From positions 1 through 64,000 of the forward strand of contig NZ_BBCC01000002.1 of the NCBI RefSeq assembly GCF_001311845.1: a DNA stretch of 64,000 bases, given 5' to 3'. This document shows positions 56,623 to 64,000 of the stretch, piece by piece. The notes under the pieces were generated by a model, which saw only the letters and a program-made list of their open reading frames with translations, did not search any database and was not told the DNA's origin. Within the stretch, counting starts at the first letter, position 1. Each line of letters begins with the position of its first letter. The translations under genes and the position numbers were made by a program. Origin of the DNA: Desulfosarcina cetonica JCM 12296. Lineage in GTDB: Bacteria > Desulfobacterota > Desulfobacteria > Desulfobacterales > Desulfosarcinaceae.

Positions 56623-57624
56623 TCAAACCTGAGATTTTTTTTGCATGCCCTTCACACTGATCCCGGTGATCTTTTCCTGGCTGAAATCAAACAAGAGGGC
56701 CTTTTTCAGGCCGTTTGTCAAGACCACCTGGTTGGTATCCGTCACCCTCCCGATAACGCGGGCGTCCACGTTCACCCGCATAAACGTATCGATCAGGGCA
56801 GGCGCCGCCTTTTCATCGGCGGACAGAACAAACCCGTAGCTCTGAAAGCAGACGATCCATTTTTCGAAATCGATGCCGTCCGGTACGGGTATTTTCTGAA
56901 GATCGATCTCCGCTCCCGTGCCCGAGTTTTCCATCATGATCGCCATGGTGCCGATCAGCCCGCCGTTACTGATGTCCTTGCAGGTCTCCGCGAGACCCTG
57001 CTCGGCGATTTCAGGCAAGACCGCCATTCGTTTTTGGATCTGATCCGGGCGCTTGCCGGAATTGGCGTCCCAACTCATGACGCTTTTGCATCCGGCCCGG
57101 CCATCCAAGTCGATGGCCGCGATGATTTGCTGTCCGGCCTTGGCGGTATGGCTGCGCATGACCTTCTTGGCGAATCCCAAGGTGGCCACGGACAACGCCG
57201 GCGTGGGGCTGTCGGGATGCAGATGCCCGCCGACCATGGGTACGCGGAGCTTTTCGCAGCCGTTTTTCAGGCCTCTGATCATTTCCCTGCGCATGGCTTC
57301 ATCCCGGCAGGCCAGAACGTTCACCATGGCCATGGGGCGGCCTCCCATGGAATAGATGTCATTGGCGCAGACCATGATGGATGCCTTGGCGGCGGCGTAT
57401 GGCTCGTTCTCCAACAGGGTCGCCATCATGCCGTCCGCGGCCAACAGCAAAAACCCGTCGGAAAAGGGAATCACGGCGGAATCGTCCCCGAAGTTGGGCA
57501 ACTGGATTCCGGTTGCATCGAGCAGGAGCTGCTCGAATACATCCTGAATCGGGGCCTTACGGGTGATGCCGGGGTATTGTTTCAGGATCGTTTTGATCTT
57601 TTCCGGATCATGTTCTTTGTGCAT
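56623..57624 (-). CDS. AIR synthase-related protein (sll0787/NitF-like)
   Basis: 333 residues of the PurM/SelD/HypE ATP-binding family: FGDDSAVIPF (metal and phosphate binding), DIYSMGGRPMAMVNVLAC and GGHLHPDSPT match the sll0787/MSMEG_0567-linked subgroup of Nit1 clusters. The GNAT gene overlaps its start by 17 bp and the radical SAM gene lies upstream, the same trio as in those clusters. It presumably phosphorylates or activates a small molecule with ATP; the substrate is unknown. Confidence 0.75.
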   Translation of the reverse strand: MHKEHDPEKIKTILKQYPGITRKAPIQDVFEQLLLDATGIQLPNFGDDSAVIPFSDGFLLLAADGMMATLLENEPYAAAKASIMVCANDIYSMGGRPMAMVNVLACRDEAMRREMIRGLKNGCEKLRVPMVGGHLHPDSPTPALSVATLGFAKKVMRSHTAKAGQQIIAAIDLDGRAGCKSVMSWDANSGKRPDQIQKRMAVLPEIAEQGLAETCKDISNGGLIGTMAIMMENSGTGAEIDLQKIPVPDGIDFEKWIVCFQSYGFVLSADEKAAPALIDTFMRVNVDARVIGRVTDTNQVVLTNGLKKALLFDFSQEKITGISVKGMQKKSQV

Positions 57625-58168
57625 GGTGGTTTCCGTTTCTCATGGGTTGCAAACCGGGAAGCGGCAAGGGACCGGTCAGGGACGGATCGGGCCGCCGCAC
57701 CCGTGCCTGGGTTTTGTTCGTGGCCTCACCGGTTGACAGGTCCGCCTCCATCCAGATGTGTCGTTTACCGTGATAGATCAATATCTCGCCAAACGGCCGC
57801 CACCCGATCCGCTTGAAGAAGTTGATGTTCTCCTCCTGAATCATGGCCGTGAAGCTGCTGCACTTTTTTTCCTTCACCAGGCGCATGGCGCCCTTGACCA
57901 AAAGGTAGCCAACCCGGGTTCCCCGATATTTTTTTCTCACCGCGAGCCTGCCGCCGACCCACGCATGATCGCTGGTGGGAAAGACGCGCACGACACCGGT
58001 GATTTCTCCGTTCATGAGTGCAATCAGGTACAGGGACCTGAAATCGTCGCCGTCCCGGTCCGTATCGGCGAATAGGTTTTGTTCCACGACAAAGACTTCC
58101 CTGCGAATTTCAAAAACCTTCCTGATTTCGTCATCCGAACCTGCCGGTCTGATGGTGATCTTGCTCAT
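57608..58168 (-). CDS. GNAT N-acetyltransferase (MSMEG_0567/Sll0786 type)
   Basis: 186 residues. DDEIRKVFEIRREVFVVEQ, then WVGGRLAVRKKYRGTRVGYL with the acetyl-CoA-binding R-G-T-R-V-G loop, then FFKRIGWRPFG. This matches the acetyltransferase of Nit1 clusters, often stand-alone there. The start at ATG 58168 is preferred; an upstream extension would run into the inserted palindromic repeat. It is translationally linked to the AIR-synthase gene. Confidence 0.8.
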   Translation of the reverse strand: MSKITIRPAGSDDEIRKVFEIRREVFVVEQNLFADTDRDGDDFRSLYLIALMNGEITGVVRVFPTSDHAWVGGRLAVRKKYRGTRVGYLLVKGAMRLVKEKKCSSFTAMIQEENINFFKRIGWRPFGEILIYHGKRHIWMEADLSTGEATNKTQARVRRPDPSLTGPLPLPGLQPMRNGNHHAQRT

Positions 58169-58222
58169 TTTTCGTATCCATTCATTGGGTTGAAGTGGCC
58201 AATGGTTTGTAAAGCATCGCAC

Positions 58223-58333
58223 GGTAAGCGTTTACAGGGTGCCGTAGATGCGAGGCTTCGGGCACGCAGACGTATTTGTCATACTTCAAGTGCCCGGTAA
58301 CAAAGCAGATGCGGTACCCTGTGAACGCTTACC
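58223..58333. repeat. 111-bp palindromic (MITE-like) element at a stop codon
   Basis: The ends GGTAAGCGTTTACAGGGTG and the matching inverse (GTACCCTGTGAACGCTTACC) form a near-perfect terminal inverted repeat of about 22 bp. Inner stems include CTTCGGGCAC and its inverse. The right end contains the stop codon of the radical SAM gene. Non-coding. Confidence 0.75.
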
Positions 58334-59407
58334 ATTTTTCAAACTCCGCCAGCGCCGAACAGGCGCCGCAACGCACGCATCCCGCCCGGCTTTGGCGGGA
58401 AGACATGCCATTTTGTTGATTGATGTCACTCACCTTTTCATAGAGGAAAAGCATCGCATCCGGATCGGGCGGCGTTTTGTCCGCCATTGCGGTTCCGGGG
58501 ATCGGCCGGAAGGGAACCAGAAAAGGATACACCCCCGCCTGCCCCAGAAACCTTGCCGCATCAACGATGGATTCCATGCGCTCCCCCAGGCCCGCGATCA
58601 GAAAAGTGCTCACCTGGTTGGGGCCGAACAGTTGCACGGCCTTTCTCCATGCGCTTTCATACCGTTTCAGGCCAAAGGCCGCCTTGGCGGGCGCGATCCT
58701 GGCAAGAATATCCATGTCAAAGCTTTCAATGTGCAGCCCGATGGTATCAAGCCCCGCGTCTTTGAACTCTTCTAGTTCCGCAGCGTCCTCGGGCGGCTCT
58801 ATCTGCACGTGAACGGGAATGTTCACCTGTTTCTTGATCTGCCTCACGCAATCGGCGATGTACGCAATGCCGCGCCGGGACGGATTCACCGCACCGTTGG
58901 TCAGCACAAGATGCTTGATCTTGTTGGTTTCCCGGGCTTTCTTTGCGGTTTCGGCAAGCTGGCGGGGCGTTTTGAGAGCCAGGGTGGCGCCCGCCTGCAA
59001 GGACAGCTCAATCCCGCAAAATTTGCATCGGTTCTTGCTGTTCCAATAGACGCATTTTTGAATCACCGTGCTTGCCAGGCAGTCCTTGCCGTGCAGCAGG
59101 GCGATTTTTTCATCCGGATGTCGTCGCTCGTGCGGCAATCGTAAAATCCCGCCGCCGGCACAGGGCTGACGGCCGTGACCGCCTTTCCGTTTTTGAAAAG
59201 GGTTGGCCGGCCGCCCCGCTCCCGGATGGCGTAGGGCGAACGGTTGACATAGGCGGCGCTGCAGGGCACGTTCACGGCAACCCCCCCGATCAAGATGCAA
59301 GTTCCTTCGGCCGGCCCGGCGCCGCCTTTGCGGTTGTCGTTGCCGGGGTTCAGGCGCGCGCCCAGGCATTGCAACGCGTTGATGATCTGTCCGTTGTGCA
59401 TGGTCAC
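58329..59407 (-). CDS. radical SAM protein (MSMEG_0568/NitD-like; frame broken near 59105)
   Basis: About 359 residues. The N-terminal segment (VNVPCSAAYVNRSPYAI and SGRPTLFKN-like) is joined, after one missing A near 59105 (AAAAAA for AAAAAAA), to the radical SAM core. There the cluster motif is CVYWNSKNRCKFCG, an unusual C-x8-C-x2-C spacing that is also seen in the MSMEG_0568 subgroup. It is in the Nit1 arrangement with GNAT and AIR-synthase genes, but the nitrilase is absent. The start is GTG 59407, overlapping the stress-protein stop (GTGA). Confidence 0.75.
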
Positions 59408-59913
59408 ATCGCAATCGATACGAGGATGATGGTTTTGCCGATGGCGTTGGTAATCACGTTTTCGGCCACTGCCCCCAGCTTTGTGATCGGGAGCTTGACC
59501 TGTCTGCGTTTTGCGATCACGATGGAACCGTACTGATGGTTGTAAGCCTCTCGCAAAATGCAGGCGGCCACGTCCAGATCCCGGACGACGATTTTCTCCT
59601 TGATGCTGCTGCCGGAAAAACCGTTTTCCTTCAATATCTCCCTGGCGGAGGTGAACACGTCCTGGCAGCTGAAAATATCTTCCTCCTTCATCCCCTTGGC
59701 CTTGAAATGGTCGTCAAGGATTTTATCGATATTGATCTTGTCTTCGCTTGACAGTTCGATCTCCTCGGCACCGATATCCAGGTCGCTTGACCGGATGCAA
59801 TGGAACAGGGTCAACTGCATGCCCGCGTTGGGGTTCATGGCTTTGCCCACATAAGTCGCGAGTTTTTTCGAATGCTCCAGATCGTCCAGACATACAAGAA
59901 TCTTGCTTGGCAT
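59404..59913 (-). CDS. universal stress protein (UspA) family
   Basis: 169 residues beginning MPSKILVCLDDLEHSKK, with the Usp nucleotide-binding layout and GSIVIAKRRQVKLPITKLGAV, the glycine-serine region near the end. It is coupled to the radical SAM gene by a 4-bp overlap. Usp proteins bind ATP and act in stress survival; its position suggests a role in the same pathway. Confidence 0.8.
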   Translation of the reverse strand: MPSKILVCLDDLEHSKKLATYVGKAMNPNAGMQLTLFHCIRSSDLDIGAEEIELSSEDKINIDKILDDHFKAKGMKEEDIFSCQDVFTSAREILKENGFSGSSIKEKIVVRDLDVAACILREAYNHQYGSIVIAKRRQVKLPITKLGAVAENVITNAIGKTIILVSIAM

Positions 59914-59988
59914 ACGCGGTTCCTCCGTTTGTTGCGCGTCCATCCTTGAAAGCCATCCGGATGGACATGGGTTGTGTTTTGCATGTGG

Positions 59989-60743
59989 CTATCCCGGCGC
60001 TTTGGCCAAAAAGCGAAGTACTTCTTTTCTGATCCGATTACACGCCGGACTCGTCCGATCCCTGGGTCTGGGACACGGCACGTCAAAGATCCGTGCAATG
60101 GACGACGGCCGTTTGGAAAGCGCGATAATTCTGTCGCTCAAAAACACGGCTTCATCCACGTTATGGGTCACGAAGACGATGATTTCCTTTCTTTCGAGCC
60201 ATATCTTGAGCAAGAATTCCTGCAGGTGGTTTCGGGTTTGGCTGTCCAGGGAACCAAAGGTTCGTCCATCAGGACGACCGCCGGTTCGCCGATCAGGGTT
60301 CGCGCAATGGCGACCCGCTGGCGCATGCCGCCGGACAACGCGCCGGGGTACTTGTTTTCAGCCCCCTTTAAACCGAACTTCTCCAGATAGGCCATGGCGG
60401 TGCGTTTGCGTTCGGCCTTGTCGACGCCCCGGATTTCCAGCGGGAATTCGATATTTTTACGGGCCGTACGCCAGGAAAAGAGCGCGTACTCCTGAAACAC
60501 CAGCCCGATTTTTCCCTTGCGGTCAATCAGGTTCTCCCCGTTCAACAACACCTGGCCGTCCGACGCCTTTTCAAGGCCCGCAATGATCCGCAAAAGGGTT
60601 GTCTTGCCACAACCGCTTTTGCCGATAATGGAAACGAATTGGCCGTCCTCGATGTGGCAATCGATATGTTGCAACACCTCGGTGCGGTCAGCACCGCTAT
60701 CGCCTGTATAGGTTTTACTCAAGCCGACCAGAGAAAGACTCAT
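59989..60743 (-). CDS. ABC transporter ATPase, nitrate/sulfonate/taurine type (frame broken near 60260)
   Basis: Walker A GKSGCGKTTLL, signature LSGGMRQRVAIART, Walker B AVVLMDEP. One missing T near 60260 breaks the frame after MDEP; with it the sequence runs PFGSLDSQTRNHLQEFLL and the switch His in FVTHNVDEAVFLSDRI. Restored length is 251 residues, normal for SsuB/TauB. Together with the permease and binding protein it forms an importer. Confidence 0.85.
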
Positions 60744-60748
60744 TTCGC

Positions 60749-61510
60749 TTACCTGTCCACCGGTTGCCACTGCATGAGTTTTTTTCGATGCGGTGAAAAC
60801 CGCTGTCGATGACCAGCCCCATGAAACCGATCACCAGCATTCCCGCGATAATCTCATCCGGCCGTTGAATGTCCCGGGCCGTCATGATCATGTATCCCAG
60901 GCCGTATCCGGACTTGATGCCCGCAAACTCCGCGGCCACCAGGGTCATCCAGCCGATGCCGATGCCGATGCGGATGCCGACCAAAATCAGGGGCAAGGCC
61001 CCGGGAATCAGCACCTTGAGAAAAATATCCTTTTCCCCGGCGTTTAGGGTTTGTGCCGCCTCGATATAGATCGGGTCAATGGCGCGAACTCCTGAAATCG
61101 TGTTCATGAGGCTGGGAAAAAAAAATCCCTAAAAAGATGATGAACGCCGCGGATTTGAGGCCGATGCCGAACCACAGGATCGAAATGGGAATCCAGGCCA
61201 GGGGGGGAATGGGCCTCAGGATTTCGAGCAAGGGCCAGACCATTTTTTGCAACCGCCGGGACCAGCCCAATACCAGGCCCAGGGGGACGGCCAGAACGAC
61301 TGCGGCAACAAATCCCGTGAACACGCGACACAAGCTCCAGGCCACATGGTTGTGCAGCAGGCGGCCGGGCGGCATGCCGATCACCGCCAGATCCCGCAGC
61401 CCCTTTGCGATGTCAATGGGCGGCGGCAGCTTGTAGACCGGCAGCCCCCCCCAAACGGAGAGTCCCTGCCATACTACGAGAATGCCAATCAGGGGAATAA
61501 GGTAAACCAT
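60749..61510 (-). CDS. ABC transporter permease (SsuC/TauC type; two frame breaks, near 61115 and 60775)
   Basis: 253 residues with about six spans. LWFGIGLKSAAFIIFLGIFF and the EAA-like loop (AAQTLNAGEKDIFLKVLIPG) fit the family. A nine-base T-run near 61115 carries one extra base, and an A-run near 60775 lacks one. Correcting both joins FFPSLMNTISG and ends IEKKLMQWQPVDR. The stop overlaps the region just before the ATPase start. Confidence 0.8.
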
Positions 61511-61511
61511 G

Positions 61512-62486
61512 TCAGTCGGTTTTCTCCTCTGTCAGCACATCCGCAAGGATTGTCGTATCGATGAAGTCCTTGACAAAGGCCTTGGCATCGGGCACCCGGA
61601 TGTATCCGATCTTGTTTAAAAACGCGACATATTCGATTTCTCCGTCAATACTCGGAACAACCGTGTAGGTAATGTTTTTCATCGCCAGGGCCACGGTTTC
61701 CCGGTCCATCCCCGAGTACTTCACCCCAATATCGATGGCCTGCTCCGGGTGTTGCCCGATGAAATGGGTTGCCCTGACGTGCGCCCGGACGATTTTGACC
61801 GCATCCTCGGGGCATTTTTCCAAAAAGCGGCGATGGGCCGCCAGCACGCAACACGGATGATCCGGCCAGATATCGTGGGAGCTGGCCAGGATTTTACCGG
61901 CCTTGAGGGTGACCGCCTTGGAGACAAAGGACTCCCACACAATAAAGCCGTCGATCTGCCCGGTTCTGAGCGCGCCGATCATCTCCGGCGGTTTGACAAC
62001 GATCGTTTTCAGGTCCGTTTCGGTGAGATTGTATTTTGTCCGCTCCTTTTGCAGCAGAAAGTCCTGCACCGTGGAATGGCCGGGTATCGCGATGGTCTTT
62101 CCCCGCATATCCGCGAGGTTATTGGCGTCAAGAAGGCGGTTAACGACAATCGCCGACCCTTCGGTGTTGACCTGGGCCAACACCCTGACGGCTGTCTTGT
62201 TGTTGGCGACCGCCGTGGTGGCCGGCGCCTCGCCCACGTACCCCACGTCCAGATCCCCGGCGGCAAAGGCGATCATCTCCTCCGGCCCGGCCTTGAAGAT
62301 CCCGCCGACGCGAACGTCCAGCCCCTGGTCGTTGAAGTACCCCTTTTCCAATGCCGTCCAGCAGGCCAACTGGTGCAGATCGCCCTGCAAATAGCCGATG
62401 CGGATAGGTTGCGCCGCCAGCCCAGGAAAACAGAAGCCGGCCCAGACGAAAAACACGATGATTGCGATCAGACTCCTTTTCTTCAT
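61512..62486 (-). CDS. ABC transporter substrate-binding protein (NMT1/SsuA type)
   Basis: 324 residues. A signal peptide (IAIIVFFVWAGFCFPGLAA) precedes the NMT1/SsuA fold (IRIGYLQGDLHQLACWTALE, then GPEEMIAFAAGDLDVGYVGE). The substrate could be nitrate, sulfonate, taurine, nitrile or a pyrimidine. Given the neighbouring Nit1-like genes a nitrogenous compound is plausible, but no residue proves it. Confidence 0.85.
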   Translation of the reverse strand: MKKRSLIAIIVFFVWAGFCFPGLAAQPIRIGYLQGDLHQLACWTALEKGYFNDQGLDVRVGGIFKAGPEEMIAFAAGDLDVGYVGEAPATTAVANNKTAVRVLAQVNTEGSAIVVNRLLDANNLADMRGKTIAIPGHSTVQDFLLQKERTKYNLTETDLKTIVVKPPEMIGALRTGQIDGFIVWESFVSKAVTLKAGKILASSHDIWPDHPCCVLAAHRRFLEKCPEDAVKIVRAHVRATHFIGQHPEQAIDIGVKYSGMDRETVALAMKNITYTVVPSIDGEIEYVAFLNKIGYIRVPDAKAFVKDFIDTTILADVLTEEKTD

Positions 62487-62516
62487 GACAGTGACTCCCT
62501 CCTGGTTTGCCGATTC

Positions 62517-62640
62517 GACGGATTCGTAAAGCGCCCGAGATCAAGCTTGCGAATCCGTAAGGAATGAGGCGTACTTGGCGTACGCCGCAGTGACGACGGA
62601 TACGCTTAAACGCCGATATCGGGCGCTTTACGAATCCGTC
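62517..62640. repeat. 124-bp palindromic repeat, copy 2 (inverted)
   Basis: Same length and ends as 52863-52986, in the opposite orientation. It abuts the stop codon of the 237-residue gene (62642) and lies 30 bp before the binding-protein start. Confidence 0.8.
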
Positions 62641-62641
62641 A

Positions 62642-63355
62642 TCAATGACAGGTGACGACTTCGTAATACCGGTTGACCGCCATTCCGGCGAACAGCACCG
62701 CGCCCGGGCAGGGAACCACGTATTTGCGACTGAACTCGGCCCCGATGATGTTGAAAAACTCCAGGCAAGCGGAACAGATGTAGTTGGTCTTGGCAATGGA
62801 GTAAGGCACAATGGCATCGTTTTCAGTGATAAAATACTCCGGCTCGATGAAGTTGGCGTGGTTCAGACAGTGCACGGTGAAAAGGTCCTTGTAGGTGGTA
62901 CCCATAATGCCCATGATCTTGAGCCATCGGTCCTGCGCTTCATTTGGCTCGTCATCCACCGCCTCCCACGCCGCGGGCTTGCGTTGGTGGTAGCGCGGTT
63001 TGTGGTCCAGGCTGGATCGGTCGAGCCGTCGGGGTTTGGGCAGGGTTTTGGGCCGAAACGCGCTCTGGGTGATGATCGTGTTCGGCGTCAGGCCATACTC
63101 ACCCAGGTGCCGCGCGCTGATGACCAGATACTTCCCGGCATGCTCGGAGGCGCCGTACCAGGAAAGCTGCCGTCGGCACAGGTCATAGCGCTGCCAGGCA
63201 TCGGGCGCCACGTATCCGACCTCCACGTGTTTGGAAAGCGGGAGACAAACCGCCTTTTGCGCATTTGCCGTCTTGATGTTCTTTTCCTCGAGCGCCTTGA
63301 TGAGGGTATTGACTTCTGCCTTTGTCGCCCAATAGGTGTATTTCTGGTAATTCAT
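62642..63355 (-). CDS. hypothetical protein, 237 residues
   Basis: Not recognised. The middle has no membrane span; the end has a CSAC pair (YICSACLEFFNIIG) and a closing CPGAVLFAGM segment that could bind a metal or iron-sulfur cluster. It overlaps the CCG protein stop by 4 bp (ATGA) and so is probably made with it. A role as partner of the iron-sulfur protein is only positional. Confidence 0.5.
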   Translation of the reverse strand: MNYQKYTYWATKAEVNTLIKALEEKNIKTANAQKAVCLPLSKHVEVGYVAPDAWQRYDLCRRQLSWYGASEHAGKYLVISARHLGEYGLTPNTIITQSAFRPKTLPKPRRLDRSSLDHKPRYHQRKPAAWEAVDDEPNEAQDRWLKIMGIMGTTYKDLFTVHCLNHANFIEPEYFITENDAIVPYSIAKTNYICSACLEFFNIIGAEFSRKYVVPCPGAVLFAGMAVNRYYEVVTCH

Positions 63356-64000
63356 GGTGTCCCGCCTATATTTAGCCCCATGGACAGCGCAATCAGCTCG
63401 GTAATATCCGTCATTTTAACCGGCGATTGAATCGCGTTGATCCCGATCTGAAGCCCCTGGTAGCAAAAGGGACAGCAGGAGACCAGGCGCTCGGCCCCTT
63501 TTTCCTGGGCGTCTTCCACCCGTTTTTGGGCCATCAGGTTCTGGATGTCGGAGAAGCCGGCCTTCAACCCGCCGCCCGCACCGCAACAGCGGGAGAACTC
63601 CCGGATGCGGTCCATTTCACGAAATTCCAGGCCGGGGATGGCCTCCAGGACCTTTCGGGGTGCGTCGTAGACGTTGCTGTGGCGACCCAGATGACAGGGA
63701 TCGTGATAGGTCGCCGTAGCCGGCACCGCGTTTTTCAGGATCAGCTTTTTCTCATCGATCAAACGGCTCATCAGTTCCACCGTATGCAACACCTCCATGT
63801 TGAGTTTTCCGACCCTCACGTAATCTTCCTTGATGGTCTTGAAACAACCGGCGCAGGAGGTGACGAGCATCTTCACGTTCAATGAATTGAACATCTTGAT
63901 GTTGTCTGCGGCCAGGCGCTCGAATTCATGGTCGCCGATTCTCAAGAGAACGCTGCCGCAGCATTTTTCAATTTTTCCCAGGATGCCGAACTTCAGACCC
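63352..64000 (-). CDS. HdrD/GlpC-type CCG-domain iron-sulfur protein (partial, C-terminal)
   Basis: The window ends inside the gene. Seen are two CCG domains: KCCGSVLL with VTSCAGCFKTI, then HDPCHLGRHSNV, SRCCGAGGGLKAGF and VSCCPFCYQGL, the ligands of non-cubane iron-sulfur clusters in heterodisulfide reductase-like proteins. In anaerobes such proteins carry electrons to or from quinones, thiols or ferredoxin. The N-terminal ferredoxin or membrane part is beyond the edge. It overlaps the 237-residue gene by 4 bp. Confidence 0.8.
   Translation of the reverse strand, partial: GLKFGILGKIEKCCGSVLLRIGDHEFERLAADNIKMFNSLNVKMLVTSCAGCFKTIKEDYVRVGKLNMEVLHTVELMSRLIDEKKLILKNAVPATATYHDPCHLGRHSNVYDAPRKVLEAIPGLEFREMDRIREFSRCCGAGGGLKAGFSDIQNLMAQKRVEDAQEKGAERLVSCCPFCYQGLQIGINAIQSPVKMTDITELIALSMGLNIGGTP

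Noticed and set aside
58329-63355. Sigma-54 promoter before the ABC or Nit1-like genes
   Set aside because: No TGGCAC-N5-TTGC-like sequence stood out upstream of these genes on the minus strand.

Overview
The window looks like a chromosomal segment of a strictly anaerobic deltaproteobacterium (Desulfobacterota, Desulfosarcina/Desulfobacter-like). The chromosomal half carries a 2-oxoacid:ferredoxin oxidoreductase (korDABC), an HdrD/GlpC-type CCG protein, SelB, a split ADP-forming acyl-CoA synthetase, a TRAP transporter and a sigma-54 two-component system. This assignment is inference from gene content; there is no rRNA in the window.

Bases 1 to about 35,110 are one end of an integrated mobile element. 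Its tyrosine recombinase ends one base before the encoded CCA of a tRNA-Arg gene, and the left end lies outside the window. Backbone genes are a DnaG-like primase, a Rad52-type annealing protein with a Cas4/RecB-like Fe-S nuclease, a DUF932 protein, a SLOG/YspA protein, a HIRAN protein, a MerR-like protein, a sigma-like factor, a DksA/TraR zinc finger, a ParB-methyltransferase fusion and an excisionase-like protein. I see no conjugation or virion genes. Cargo includes a HEPN protein, a cold-shock/Excalibur membrane protein, an exported PEP-CTERM protein with a 1132-residue secreted protein behind a c-di-GMP-type (GEMM-I) riboswitch, an Mrr-like nuclease, and a block of ECF sigma factor, membrane anti-sigma factor and exported TPR-CHAT protease.

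The element is rich in non-coding structure. There is an 18-bp perfect palindrome (three exact copies, plus a cluster of degenerate ones), two different duplicated leaders, a three-way-junction RNA, a 109-bp intergenic repeat in three copies, and many terminator-like hairpins placed directly in front of the next gene's ribosome binding site.

From 35,112 onward lies host chromosome: tRNA-Arg, tRNA-His, a small membrane protein, selB, a DUF2333 gene, the acyl-CoA synthetase pair, a GntR regulator, and a TRAP operon in which an AMP-forming acid-CoA ligase sits where a second dctP copy used to be. Then follow a YjiH-type membrane protein, hemW, korCBAD, a sigma-54 regulator with its histidine kinase, a radical SAM/GNAT/AIR-synthase trio known from Nit1 (cyanide/nitrogen-starvation) clusters, a universal stress protein, an NMT1/SsuA-type ABC transporter and the CCG protein that runs off the end.

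An important caveat: sixteen genes, on both sides of the element boundary, are broken by one-base length changes, one of them (the permease) twice. Seventeen breaks in all, mostly in homopolymers. Each is restored to a normal family length by one base, so they look like sequencing or assembly indels. I annotate these as single genes and give the break position.
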